Assembly (NCBI GenBank): GCA_013297725.1
Contig: JAAFIB010000016.1
Location: forward strand, 1-44,187
Source: Sphingomonadales bacterium
GTDB taxonomy: Bacteria; Pseudomonadota; Alphaproteobacteria; Sphingomonadales; Sphingomonadaceae
Direction: 5' to 3'
Length of the DNA: 44,187 nt
Translations under genes and position numbers: made by a program
Shown here: in pieces, positions 33,093-41,662 of the stretch
How positions within the stretch are numbered: the stretch's first letter is position 1
How the letters are laid out: each line of letters opens with the position of its first letter
Notes under the pieces: model-generated
What the model saw: only the letters and a program-made list of their open reading frames with translations
Database searches by the model: none
Told to the model about the DNA's origin: nothing

Positions 33093-34289
33093 ATGCGATT
33101 TCATCAAAACAATCGCCTGCCATTTACCCGTTCCATATTCCGGTTCGCAGCCGTTACTGCGATCATGCCGCTGACTGCGTTAAGCGCCTATGCAGCGCCA
33201 GAACCTCCTTTGCCAACGGGTTGGACCAAGACCGAAAACGGCGCACAGGTGCAATATACAAATGCCGACGGCACAGAGATTGTACTGCTCGGTCCAAATC
33301 AAAACGGGAATAGTCCAGACATTTTGGTATTGGCAAAAGGCATTGATCAGCCCGGAGCCTGCGAGGGATTATCCAAACAAAAAATACAACAAACGCAACG
33401 CGGAGTGCAGCGGCTCTCCGTTGTGATCGGTGCGATGCAATGCGCGGTATATCTGGATAACTCGACATCGCCTGCAAAAATGGCGCTCGCCATGGGGCAG
33501 AGCAGCGATAAAGCAGTGAAACTGGCAGATACACTTACCAGCCAATGGGGCGCGACCCCCGCCGCCCGGCAAGCCGCCTCTCAAGCTCAGCCTGTGTCGG
33601 CCACAGGTTCAGGCATTGGCGGCAATGATACTCTGACGCTTTCCAAAGCCATAACCGCTGTCCCGGCGGCGCACAGGCCGGTGGGGTGGGTGGTGACAAC
33701 TGACCAGCATATGTCGGGTGTTGTGCTGGTAACATCGCAAACCTTGTGGATGATTTTTGCCAATGGCTATGCAACCGATTGTGTAGGCTGGGATCCATCC
33801 AAGCTTAACCCGACACCAGCAGGCTTAGCCGGTCGAGATGATTGTGACGTTGTAGCATGGCGCAAGTCCGCCAATTTATACGAATTGGCAAAGGGCAAAG
33901 GTTATGCAAACGGCGGTTGGCAAAAACCTTTGCCGATGGAATCGCGTACGGTTTTGACGCGAGGGCAGAAGCTAAATTTCCAACTGGAAAATTGGGATGG
34001 CAGTATCACGTCAGCAATCAACGGCATGGGATGGGGCGGGGTGACAGCCAGCGATTTGACCATGCTTTCAGATGGCACTTTTGTTCTCGTCAGTAAAACC
34101 CACGCGAGCAATGTGTATGATACAACAGATTCCAAAAACAGGATCACCGGTACCTATTATGTTGATGGACACATCATGGCGACGCAGGTGAACGGCAAAA
34201 TAGAGCTGCATTTCATCGGCGCTTATGACGATGATATGCTGTTTCTTGACGGCAAGGTTTTTTCGCCTGATCGGACGAAAAAACGTTAA
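33093..34289 (+). CDS. secreted protein of unknown function, 398 residues
   Basis: The signal peptide runs to SAYAA (near residue 36). The N-terminal half contains LPTGWTKTENGAQVQYTNADG and a conserved-looking region to about residue 160, followed by a Gln/Ala/Ser-rich linker (GATPAARQAASQAQPVSATG). The C-terminal half (residues about 185-398) alternates strands and turns, with DCVGWDPSKLNP and DDCDVVAWRKS. Four or five cysteines are present outside the signal. No known family or catalytic motif recognised. AAAGG lies 10 bases before the ATG at 33093. It follows the reductase by 25 bases and may share its message. Confidence 0.75.
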   Translation: MRFHQNNRLPFTRSIFRFAAVTAIMPLTALSAYAAPEPPLPTGWTKTENGAQVQYTNADGTEIVLLGPNQNGNSPDILVLAKGIDQPGACEGLSKQKIQQTQRGVQRLSVVIGAMQCAVYLDNSTSPAKMALAMGQSSDKAVKLADTLTSQWGATPAARQAASQAQPVSATGSGIGGNDTLTLSKAITAVPAAHRPVGWVVTTDQHMSGVVLVTSQTLWMIFANGYATDCVGWDPSKLNPTPAGLAGRDDCDVVAWRKSANLYELAKGKGYANGGWQKPLPMESRTVLTRGQKLNFQLENWDGSITSAINGMGWGGVTASDLTMLSDGTFVLVSKTHASNVYDTTDSKNRITGTYYVDGHIMATQVNGKIELHFIGAYDDDMLFLDGKVFSPDRTKKR

Positions 34290-34366
34290 TTACTAATTAT
34301 TTAAATTACCGAATTACGCGATATTGCACTCAATATGTTGAGTTCACATTTGACTGTGTGGCTGTG

Positions 34367-34484
34367 GCCCGCTGTTAGCGGGCAACGCGCAAAGGAAAGA
34401 AGGCGCGAAGATTGTTTGCCGCCTTCAGTGCCGTTTGCGATCAAAACCCTTTGCGCCTTTGCGTCTTGCTTGCCGCAGGCAAGC
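34367..34484. repeat. palindromic intergenic repeat element
   Basis: Two short perfect hairpins (34367-34383 and 34468-34484) bracket an imperfect inverted repeat built from GCAAAGG and CCTTTGC words, with CCTTTGCG directly doubled at 34448 and 34456. The layout resembles a degraded repetitive extragenic palindrome. Confidence 0.5.
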
Positions 34485-34686
34485 GCACATACTTTCACTG
34501 ACCCTTGACCATTGGGAAAGGCAAGCGGAATTCCCTCGTATCGTACCCCGATTTCCCTCTTGCAATGTAGGATTCGATTTGTAATTGTTCGCTATTCGTT
34601 CTGCCTCCAGCAGATCGGCATGCTCTTTCTTATCGTTGGCATCCCATTCCCATTCCCCGCATGGACGAGTATAACTTAAGGTCGAG

Positions 34687-34720
34687 AAGTTTACACTTTT
34701 CAGTTCGTCATGGTAAACTT
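34687..34720. repeat. perfect 8-bp inverted repeat
   Basis: AAGTTTAC and GTAAACTT are separated by 18 bases. It lies 64 bases beyond the 3' end of the DUF1223 gene. It could be an RNA hairpin or a protein-binding site; no T-run follows. Confidence 0.45.
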
Positions 34721-34783
34721 TGCACAGCTTATGACGACAGGAACATCGTTCAGATGTCCCCGGCTTTGCCGTTATCGCAAACT

Positions 34784-35509
34784 CTAAATCCGCTGTGCTG
34801 CCAATATCGGGCCGGTTTTCTTAGTCTGCACTATCACTGCAGACGCCCATGCCGCGTCGGCTTTGGCCGGTAGCTTGAAACTCACAGCTTTCCCGCTCCA
34901 ACTGCCTAGTACGATCAGCCGTCGCACGATGTTTTTATGCGGCAGTTTGCGGCCGCCATTTTCGCCTGCGCGGATTGAGACGAGCTGGCTGCGCGGGTCG
35001 TAGTGGACAAGCAATATGTCGGCGCTACCTTTGCCTGTGCCGATGGTGACTGAGCCTTTATCGGCGGTAATGGTTGGCGATTTACCCAGCCGCGCGGCGC
35101 TTGCCACGGCACGGTCCAGTTCGCCTTTGCCATTGCCGACAATCGCTGTGGTCCCGTTCAGCACCACTTGCGGGGTATAGACGGTGTCGGTTTTCAACGC
35201 CGCAGAATAGGCATATTGCCGGTTAGTATAGGCCTGGTCGGCAAAGGTGTCTTTCCAGCCCAGCCGGTCCCAATAGGTAACAGCAAAGCTGAGTGCGATG
35301 ACATCGCTGCGATCCGCAATCGCGTTGAGTGCAGCATTAGCGGGCGGACAAGAGGAACAGCCCTGGCTTTGGTAAAGCTCGACAACGACTGGCCCTGTTC
35401 CGGCTTTCGCTGCGACCTTTTCGGGGGCAGCCTGCGCATCTGGACCACCGCAGCTGGCGAGCAAAAATAGCGGCAGCAGAGGTGCACAATGGAGAGCGAG
35501 CGTTTTCAT
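34784..35509 (-). CDS. DUF1223 domain lipoprotein, thioredoxin-like
   Basis: A 241-residue exported protein. The lipobox FLLASC places the lipidated cysteine at residue 20, and the DUF1223 signature VVELYQSQGCSSCPPANAAL follows with a Cys51-Ser-Ser-Cys54 pair in the thioredoxin-like position. DVIALSFAVTYWDRLGWKDTFA and YAYSAALKTDTVYTPQVVLNG are further family marks. Family members are assumed to be periplasmic thiol proteins, but no activity is established that I know of. It is divergent from the monooxygenase gene with 129 bases between. The alternative of a soluble periplasmic form is less likely given the clear lipobox. Confidence 0.87.
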   Translation of the reverse strand: MKTLALHCAPLLPLFLLASCGGPDAQAAPEKVAAKAGTGPVVVELYQSQGCSSCPPANAALNAIADRSDVIALSFAVTYWDRLGWKDTFADQAYTNRQYAYSAALKTDTVYTPQVVLNGTTAIVGNGKGELDRAVASAARLGKSPTITADKGSVTIGTGKGSADILLVHYDPRSQLVSIRAGENGGRKLPHKNIVRRLIVLGSWSGKAVSFKLPAKADAAWASAVIVQTKKTGPILAAQRI

Positions 35510-35568
35510 GCGTGAAAGCCTTTCACACTCTATTCGCGCATTTGCCGTCGTTGGTTACAAACACTCTC

Positions 35569-35583
35569 GTTGCAATTTGCAAC
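35569..35583. promoter_or_regulatory. palindromic candidate operator upstream of the monooxygenase gene
   Basis: GTTGCAATTTGCAAC has perfect 7-base arms around one central T. It lies 56 bases before the monooxygenase ATG and about 60 before the divergent DUF1223 ATG, where a dimeric regulator could control one or both genes. Confidence 0.5.
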
Positions 35584-35638
35584 TATGTTAGTAAGCTGCG
35601 TTTAAGCGGCTGGTTAATAGGACGCTGGAGAGCGAAAA

Positions 35639-37165
35639 ATGGCACTACACGACGCAGCGACTGACTTTGATGTCCTTATCGTTGGCGCTGGCTTGTCCGG
35701 CATTGGCGCGGCGGCACACTTGACCATGCAATGCCCGGATAAGAGCTTTGCGATCCTTGAACAGCGCGCCGATATGGGCGGCACGTGGGATTTGTTCCGC
35801 TATCCCGGCATCCGTTCAGACAGCGACATGCACACGCTGGGCTATCGGTTCAAACCGTGGCTGCATGAAAAGACAATCGCTGATGGCCCATCGATTTGGG
35901 ACTATGTTCACGAAACCTCAGCCGAATATGAAATTACGCCCAAGATCAAATTTCGCCACCGTGTTTTGTCCGCCGATTGGTCAAGCGCGACGGCACGCTG
36001 GACCGTAACTGCGCGGCATGAAGACAGCGGCGAAACGCATGTCTACACCGCCAATTTCGTGTTCATGTGCGCTGGCTATTATGATTATGACAAAGGCTAT
36101 CGCCCCGAATTTGCAGGGGAAGCGGATTTCAAAGGGCAGATATTGCACCCGCAGCATTGGCCAAAGGATCTGGACTATACCGGCAAGAAAGTCGTGGTTA
36201 TCGGATCAGGTGCGACCGCCGTTACGATTGTGCCGGTGATGGCGCGGCAGGCGGCGAAAGTAACAATGCTGCAACGCACGCCGACCTGGATGGTTTCCAT
36301 GCCCGCGATTGATCCGTTCTCCAAATTTGTCCGCAAGTTCCTGCCCGAAAAGACGGCTTATGCGATTACGCGGTTTAAGAACATCTGGTGGCAGCGGATT
36401 GTATATAAACGCGCAAGGTCAAAGCCCGATAAAGTGGCCGAAACTTTGCTCGATATGGCACGCAAAGAACTGCCGGCCTCGATCGATATCGGCACGCATT
36501 TCACGCCGCCTTATGGCCCATGGGAACAGCGCATGTGCTTGATCCCCGATAGCGATATGTTTAAGGCGGTGTCGGATGGCAGCGCGGAGGTGGTGACAGA
36601 CCACATCGACCATTTCACCGCGACCGGCATCAAGCTGAAATCGGGCGCTCATCTGGACGCGGACATTATCGTTACGGCGACCGGCCTGAACCTTGTGACC
36701 CTTGGCAAAACGGCATTGAGTATTGATGGAAAGCCGACCAAGCTGTCCGATCATTTCAATTACAAAGGTGTGATGTTTAGCGACATGCCAAATCTGGCTA
36801 GCGTGTTCGGCTATATCAACGCCAGCTGGACGTTGAAGACTGATATCGTCGCTGACTATGTCTGCCGCCTGCTGAAAACGATGGATGCTAAGGGCGCGAC
36901 GATTGCCAATCCAAAGCTTGGCGAAACTGACATGCCGCGGCTGCCCTTTGTCAGCGATTTTTCGTCCGGCTATTTTGCTCGTTCGTTTGATGCTTTGCCG
37001 GTGAACGGCGATCGCCATCCGTGGCGGGTATTGCAAGATTACATGGCCGAGAAAAAGATCCTGACCAAAGATGCGATTGACGACGGGACGTTGGTGTTTT
37101 CCAATCCACCGGTTGCGGCAAAAGCGGCAAATGATGGCGTGGCGGAGCTGGCAGCGGCTGAGTAG
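35639..37165 (+). CDS. flavin-containing monooxygenase, Baeyer-Villiger type
   Basis: A 508-residue class B flavoprotein monooxygenase using FAD, NADPH and O2. The FAD motif GAGLSGIGAA is at residues 16-25 and the NADPH motif GSGATAVT near residues 189-196; between them FKGQILHPQHWP (164-175) matches the Baeyer-Villiger fingerprint FxGxxxHxxxWP exactly. GGTWDLFRYPGIRSDSDM is the typical flavin-site segment. Likely substrates are ketones, giving esters or lactones, or heteroatoms; not determinable here. The upstream palindrome at 35569-35583 may control it, and the broken regulator just downstream (convergent) could have been its activator. GGAG lies 11 bases before the ATG. Confidence 0.93.
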   Translation: MALHDAATDFDVLIVGAGLSGIGAAAHLTMQCPDKSFAILEQRADMGGTWDLFRYPGIRSDSDMHTLGYRFKPWLHEKTIADGPSIWDYVHETSAEYEITPKIKFRHRVLSADWSSATARWTVTARHEDSGETHVYTANFVFMCAGYYDYDKGYRPEFAGEADFKGQILHPQHWPKDLDYTGKKVVVIGSGATAVTIVPVMARQAAKVTMLQRTPTWMVSMPAIDPFSKFVRKFLPEKTAYAITRFKNIWWQRIVYKRARSKPDKVAETLLDMARKELPASIDIGTHFTPPYGPWEQRMCLIPDSDMFKAVSDGSAEVVTDHIDHFTATGIKLKSGAHLDADIIVTATGLNLVTLGKTALSIDGKPTKLSDHFNYKGVMFSDMPNLASVFGYINASWTLKTDIVADYVCRLLKTMDAKGATIANPKLGETDMPRLPFVSDFSSGYFARSFDALPVNGDRHPWRVLQDYMAEKKILTKDAIDDGTLVFSNPPVAAKAANDGVAELAAAE

Positions 37166-37185
37166 CTGGAGGCCTCTGCCGCCAG

Positions 37186-38062
37186 CTAAATCCTTGCCAA
37201 TCCGTGCCGCTTCATCTTGGCGATAAAGGTTGTGCGCTTTAGCCCGGCAATGCCTGCAGCCGACGCGATCACACCGTTGCTGCGTAACAGTGACTCGACC
37301 AAGAACAGCTTCTCCTCCTGCGCCAAATGTTGTTTCAGGTCGAAATTCTTGCACTCCAGCCGCCGTTCGCTTTGCCCGCCCAACAACCTGCGAACCTGAT
37401 CAGCCGATACGCTACGTCCGCCAAAAAGGCGCAGCGTTTTGCCCGCAAAATCCCGCAGTGACCGGTAATTTCCGGCCCAGTCATGCGCTTGCAAAACAGC
37501 AAAAGCCTCTGTGTCAAAGATCGGCGGAACATGGTCGCGCTCCGCTGCCCATAAATGTTGCAAAATAAAGCGAACATCGCCTCGCCGCTGGCTTAAAGCA
37601 GGGCAGGGCACCCGCAACCGGTGCAAACGGATACGCAATGGCGCAATTATCCGGTCACTGTCATCGCCCCCATCCGAACTGGCTATCAGTTTCACAGCCT
37701 GCGCCTGTTCGCCATTCAGCCATGTCAATAGTCGGTGCTGCAAAGGAACGGGCATTGCGTGTATCTCTTCGATATAAAACGTCCCCCCCCCAACGCGCTT
37801 TCAGATGATCTGCGGTCAAGGAACTGCCGGACGTTTTGATGAATGGGGCATTTGCCCGCGGCGAATGGGCGTGGATCACTTTGGCCAGCGTATGCTTCCC
37901 GGCTCCTGACGGCCCTGTGATCAAAACCGGATCGGCTGATCCCGCTGCCAAAGATAGTAATTGCCGCAATGACTGTGCTGACAGGCTGTTGCCCGCAAGT
38001 AATGGCGATGCCGTTTCAGGCACCGCGCGTGAGGCTTGGATCATCTGGTCAAACTGGTACAT
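37186..38062 (-). pseudogene. AAA+/Fis-type transcriptional regulator, frameshifted
   Basis: Two overlapping frames (38062-37661 and 37755-37186) are halves of one regulator. The first has Walker A GPSGAGKHT (residues 50-58) and reaches KARWGG; the expected continuation TFYIEEIHAMPVPLQHRLL, the Walker B region of sigma-54-type activators, lies in the other frame. The shift occurs in a run of nine G (37783-37791 as C on the + strand); eight would restore a 291-residue protein. The C-terminal end (AAGIAGLKRTTFIAKMKRHGL) is a Fis-type helix-turn-helix. About 25 residues that normally hold the GAFTGA loop are absent, and the Walker B aspartate is Glu. There is no receiver domain. Either a real pseudogene, slippage-controlled, or a sequencing error. 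Confidence 0.8.
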
Positions 38063-38117
38063 CGCGCGGCTCCTATTGATTAGGAGATACGGCCGCAGAT
38101 GCTCAGGCTTTAGGGTG

Positions 38118-39326
38118 TCAACCGCCCGAAGGCTGCGTTTTCCAAGTACCGCTTGTCTGGAACTCTGGCTTCACGTTCGAACTGGTCGGCAGATTACCAC
38201 CACGATACCGGTTCTCGCCGCCTTGCGCTTTGGCTTGTGGCGAATAGCTTGGCGGTGTGTATTTCGGCGTAGGCATCGGGCGTGCTGCAGTGAAATCCTG
38301 CGGTGCTGGTGGCTGATAGCTATCGCGTGCTGCCGTCACGGCTTCACGCTCCGCCTTTTCGCGCATCGCTGCATATTCACGTTCATACTGTTTTTGCAGC
38401 TGGATCGGATCGAGCACTGGTGCAGTGTCGGGTGTCCAAGCACGCGGCTTTGGTCCGGGGAACGGTTCGGCGTTGTTATGGCGGCTAAAGAAGGCGGATG
38501 GACGCCCCGCGCTACCCTTCCAGCTATAGAAACGGTGTGCGCCGATTGTGCCCAGATAGTTCAGGCTTGGTGCCCAATAGGGATAGACATAGGTCGCATG
38601 ATAATGCGTTGCCATACCAACAGGGGCATAGACCGAACCGGAAATCGCCGCCAATGCAACACGCTGACCGCGCAGATATGCGGGGCGGGCAGGGGTGCGC
38701 GCCATTGATCCGTCACAGCTATAGCTGAACTGGCAACCAGTGCGGCGTTCCGATCCTTGATAGATCACGCCGCAGATGCTGTTGGGATAAGTCGGATGGC
38801 GCATACGGTTGATGATCACCTGCGCGACTGCACGCTGGCCGTCATCTGGCTCGTTCGCTGCTTCATAATAAATCGCATCGCTAAGGCATTTTAGCGCGCG
38901 TGAGAAATTGGCTGTACCCGGTTTCAAGACAAATGGCTGCGCGCCGCCTGCGTTATTGCTGAACGCTTCGGTTGGCAGCTTGCCATCGGTTTGCATGCTG
39001 GCAAGCATATCATCGGTGGGCGCAGCATCGGCCTGTTGCAAAGGCATTGCCGTGTCGGCCGGATCAAGAAAGTAGAATGCAGACCCAGCAAAATTTTCCT
39101 CAGGGCGCTCCATAGCGCCAAGGCCGTCTTTAACTTCGACAGGGGCATCTTTGCCAAACTGTGCGCTGGTGGGTAGCAAAGCAAGCAGAGCAAAGGCGAT
39201 GACAACGAAAAGGATTTCGCGCAGGCCAAAGTACCGGCGCCGTTTCGGCGCGGTGGCTTTGCGACGCTGTTCGCTTACCTTGCTGTCAACTGGATGATGA
39301 TACATCGACTGTTTTGCCCACTGCAT
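38118..39326 (-). CDS. SleB-type cell wall hydrolase, membrane anchored
   Basis: A 402-residue protein. A basic N terminus and a single membrane span (residues about 37-52) anchor it with a periplasmic body. The hydrolase domain (residues about 143-255) has LSDAIYYEAANEPDDGQRAVAQVI with the catalytic Glu155, INRMRHPTYPNSICGVIYQGS, and CQFSYSCDG, the SleB/cell-wall-hydrolase-2 signature. The C-terminal 140 residues are Pro/Gln/Arg-rich and probably disordered. Activity is expected to be lytic transglycosylase-like cleavage of peptidoglycan. Start: ATG 39326; an in-frame ATG at 39305 is an alternative, and neither has a strong ribosome binding site. The broken regulator lies 55 bases downstream on the same strand. 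Confidence 0.9.
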   Translation of the reverse strand: MQWAKQSMYHHPVDSKVSEQRRKATAPKRRRYFGLREILFVVIAFALLALLPTSAQFGKDAPVEVKDGLGAMERPEENFAGSAFYFLDPADTAMPLQQADAAPTDDMLASMQTDGKLPTEAFSNNAGGAQPFVLKPGTANFSRALKCLSDAIYYEAANEPDDGQRAVAQVIINRMRHPTYPNSICGVIYQGSERRTGCQFSYSCDGSMARTPARPAYLRGQRVALAAISGSVYAPVGMATHYHATYVYPYWAPSLNYLGTIGAHRFYSWKGSAGRPSAFFSRHNNAEPFPGPKPRAWTPDTAPVLDPIQLQKQYEREYAAMREKAEREAVTAARDSYQPPAPQDFTAARPMPTPKYTPPSYSPQAKAQGGENRYRGGNLPTSSNVKPEFQTSGTWKTQPSGG

Positions 39327-39574
39327 CCCAAACGGATACGAGTCGCCCTATAGGGCAATAATAATACAAGCGGGTGAACTAATTCAGTGCTGTTCCAGCA
39401 TGGGACGCTGCCCGAGCATTGATTTAACGTGGTTTTCGAAAATTGGGTTTGTAAATTCTTGTGTGCAGTGCAGCATAGATTGGCTATTGTCCGCGACAGG
39501 CCGTTTTGCTTGCTTGCCCTGTGGTCAACAGCCTAGAAGATGTGGCCTTAAACGAATCGTGTGGAGTATAACTA
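39327..39574. other. 248-base divergent intergenic region
   Basis: Between the cell wall hydrolase and DAHP synthase genes. Apart from the palindrome at 39345-39356 I see no hairpin of leader-peptide type and no Trp/Phe/Tyr-rich short frame before the DAHP synthase start, so there is no sign of classical attenuation. Promoter hexamers were not assigned. Confidence 0.4.
39345..39356. promoter_or_regulatory. perfect 12-bp palindrome upstream of the cell wall hydrolase
   Basis: GCCCTATAGGGC is self-complementary over all 12 bases. It lies 19 bases before the hydrolase ATG, just after a TATTAT word that could be the -10 element. A repressor site is possible. Confidence 0.4.
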
Positions 39575-40948
39575 ATGGCGGCGAATTGGACGCCCGAAAG
39601 CTGGCGCAACCATAAAGGGTTGCAGATGCCAACGTATAACGATGCCGCTGCACTTGCCGCGACCGAAGAAACGCTGCGCAACTATCCGCCGCTAGTTTTT
39701 GCGGGTGAAGCGCGCAGCTTGACGGCTGAACTCGGCGATGTTGCTGAGGGTAAGGCGTTTCTGCTTCAGGGCGGCGATTGTGCCGAAAGCTTTGCCGAGT
39801 TCCACCCAAACAACATCCGCGATACATTCCGTGTCATCCTGCAAATGGCTGTGGTGATGACCTTTGCCAGCAAGCTGCCGGTGGTAAAGCTTGGCCGGAT
39901 GGCGGGCCAATTTGCTAAGCCGCGTTCAGGCGATACTGAAACTATTGGTGATGTTGAACTGCCCAGCTATCGCGGAGATATTATTAACGACATCGTATTT
40001 GAAGCAGCGGCGCGTGAGCCTGATCCCGCCCGTATGGTGCGCGCCTATAGCCAAGCGGCGTCGACGCTGAACCTGTTGCGCGCATTCAGCAGCGGCGGCT
40101 ATGCCAATCTGCATCAAGTTCACGCTTGGACTCATGACTTCATGGGGCGCTCGCCATGGGCAAAGAAGTTTAAGGATGTGGCAGACCGCATCGGCGAAGC
40201 TTTGGCCTTTATGGAGGCTTGCGGCATCACCCCCGAAACTGTGCCTCAGATTAAAGGCACCAGTTTCTACACCAGCCACGAGGCGCTGTTACTGCCGTAT
40301 GAGCAGGCGCTGACCCGGCAGGATTCGCTGACTGGACAATGGTATGACACATCGGCGCACATGCTGTGGATCGGTGATCGCACACGGTTTGAAGGTTCCG
40401 CCCATGTGGAATTTTTGCGCGGTATCGGTAATCCCATCGGCATGAAATGCGGTCCAAGCCTGGAACCAGATGCGTTATTGCGGATGCTTGATACCCTAAA
40501 CCCGGCGCGTATACCCGGGCGGATGACGCTGATTTCGCGTTATGGCCATGACAAGGTTGAGGCGGGTCTGCCAAAGCTGGTGCGTGCTGTGAAACGTGAA
40601 GGCCATCCTGTGATCTGGTCGTGTGACCCGATGCACGGCAATGTTATCAAATCGGCAAGTGGTTACAAAACCCGTCCGTTTGATCGCATCCTTGCCGAAA
40701 CACGCGGCTTTTTTGCTGTACACCGCGCCGAGGGCAGTATCGGTGGCGGCATCCATATCGAGATGACCGGTCAAAATGTGACTGAATGCACCGGCGGTGC
40801 GATTGCAGTCACTGACGAAGGTCTGGCCGATCGCTATCACACGCATTGCGATCCGCGCTTGAATGCGGCTCAATCGCTTGAACTTGCGTTCCTGCTGGCC
40901 GAAATGCTCAATCAAGAAATGGCGGATCGCGCCAAGCAAGCAGCTTAG
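39575..40948 (+). CDS. aroG: 3-deoxy-7-phosphoheptulonate synthase, class II
   Basis: A 457-residue class II DAHP synthase, joining phosphoenolpyruvate and erythrose 4-phosphate at the first step of the shikimate pathway. Diagnostic segments are [64 protein letters not shown] and [15 protein letters not shown], with metal ligands in the Cys of GGDCAES, His of DPMHGN, and later Glu/Asp. The starting [19 protein letters not shown] is typical of the bacterial class II group. GGAG lies 8 bases before the ATG. A small membrane protein gene follows 12 bases downstream. The symbol follows actinobacterial usage and is less certain than the function. Confidence 0.95.
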   Translation: MAANWTPESWRNHKGLQMPTYNDAAALAATEETLRNYPPLVFAGEARSLTAELGDVAEGKAFLLQGGDCAESFAEFHPNNIRDTFRVILQMAVVMTFASKLPVVKLGRMAGQFAKPRSGDTETIGDVELPSYRGDIINDIVFEAAAREPDPARMVRAYSQAASTLNLLRAFSSGGYANLHQVHAWTHDFMGRSPWAKKFKDVADRIGEALAFMEACGITPETVPQIKGTSFYTSHEALLLPYEQALTRQDSLTGQWYDTSAHMLWIGDRTRFEGSAHVEFLRGIGNPIGMKCGPSLEPDALLRMLDTLNPARIPGRMTLISRYGHDKVEAGLPKLVRAVKREGHPVIWSCDPMHGNVIKSASGYKTRPFDRILAETRGFFAVHRAEGSIGGGIHIEMTGQNVTECTGGAIAVTDEGLADRYHTHCDPRLNAAQSLELAFLLAEMLNQEMADRAKQAA

Positions 40949-40960
40949 GAGGCAAAGTCT

Positions 40961-41134
40961 ATGCCACCACCCCGCGTTGCGTTTATTCGCGATAGTGCCA
41001 TCAAATCTGGTGTCGGCTTTGGCAGTGCGTTGGCAATGGTGATCAGCTTTACATCCTATAAATCGGTGCTGTGGGCGATTATCCACGGGGTGTTCGGCTG
41101 GTTCTACGTCTTGTATTATCTGCTAACCAGATAG
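40961..41134 (+). CDS. small membrane protein, 57 residues
   Basis: A short open frame with an excellent AGGAGG site 10 bases before the ATG, directly after the DAHP synthase stop. The product starts MPPPRVAFIRDSAIKSGVGF and then has two hydrophobic segments, about residues 20-31 and 36-54 (VLWAIIHGVFGWFYVLYYLL), ending LTR. The pattern GSALAMVISF...SVLWAIIHG...WFYVLYY resembles a small integral membrane protein that I have seen across Gram-negative bacteria, but I cannot name it. Its tight coupling to the DAHP synthase gene and aromatic-rich span argue for a real gene. Function unknown. Confidence 0.75.
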   Translation: MPPPRVAFIRDSAIKSGVGFGSALAMVISFTSYKSVLWAIIHGVFGWFYVLYYLLTR

Positions 41135-41170
41135 GTTGAACGAACGCAGGTGCTTTGCTACGTCTCGCGC

Positions 41171-41662
41171 ATGCGATCTATCCCATTTGTTATAGCTTTG
41201 TTTTTGGCCGGTTGTACTGGCCCTATAGAGACGCGTGTTGATAGCCGCGGGATGACCGCAGTTCAGCCTGTCAGCTTTGCAGTTGATCCTATGCCAGTCG
41301 GGCTTCGTCTTGATGCCCAGAACATGGTCGCAAAGGCTCTGCTAGGTAAAGGATACAGCGCTGGCGAAATGGCCAAACTAAGCTTGCAAGTGACGGTATC
41401 GGATCGGCCTGCTGATCTATCGTTGCGGGCAGGTTCGGACGTGTTGGCGCCCGCAGCTGGTAAAAAGTCCTGCGCAAAGCGTGAATATCGGCTGGGTATT
41501 ATGCTGACCGAAATTGCCAATGGATCATTATATTACCAATCGCATGCGGCGGAATACCACTGCAAGCAAACGATCCAGCAAGCGTTACCTATTTTGGTGG
41601 ATGCAGCACTAAAAGATATCGGCGCGCCGCGCGGCAGCTACATCGTCAAGCGTCGGCGCTAA
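41171..41662 (+). CDS. putative lipoprotein
   Basis: A 163-residue exported protein with lipobox FLAGC (lipidated Cys at residue 15) after MRSIPFVIAL. The mature domain (residues about 30-150) has SFAVDPMPVGLRLDAQNMVAKALLGKGY, resembling a DUF4136-type lipoprotein fold in which a small residue pattern predicts two domains, but the match is by eye. Two cysteines (near residues 102 and 135) could pair. ATG 41171 suits the signal peptide; a GTG at 41150 would add 7 residues. It converges on the CHASE2 kinase and their 3' ends overlap by 17 bases. Confidence 0.72.
   Translation: MRSIPFVIALFLAGCTGPIETRVDSRGMTAVQPVSFAVDPMPVGLRLDAQNMVAKALLGKGYSAGEMAKLSLQVTVSDRPADLSLRAGSDVLAPAAGKKSCAKREYRLGIMLTEIANGSLYYQSHAAEYHCKQTIQQALPILVDAALKDIGAPRGSYIVKRRR

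Larger units (their letters stand above)
34290..34783. other. 494-base non-coding region with hairpins and repeat-like words
   Basis: No open frame here looks real. It holds an A/T-rich start (TTAATTACTAATTATTTAAATTAC), a 7-bp hairpin GCCCGCT/AGCGGGC at 34367-34383, the words CGCAAAGG (34388-34395) and CCTTTGCGCCTTTGCGTC (34448-34465), which form an imperfect inverted repeat, a hairpin GCTTGCC/GGCAAGC at 34468-34484 and an 8-bp inverted repeat AAGTTTAC/GTAAACTT at 34687-34720. The TTTGCG words are common in intergenic repeats of sphingomonads. The region follows the convergent ends of two genes, where several hairpins are expected. Confidence 0.5.
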
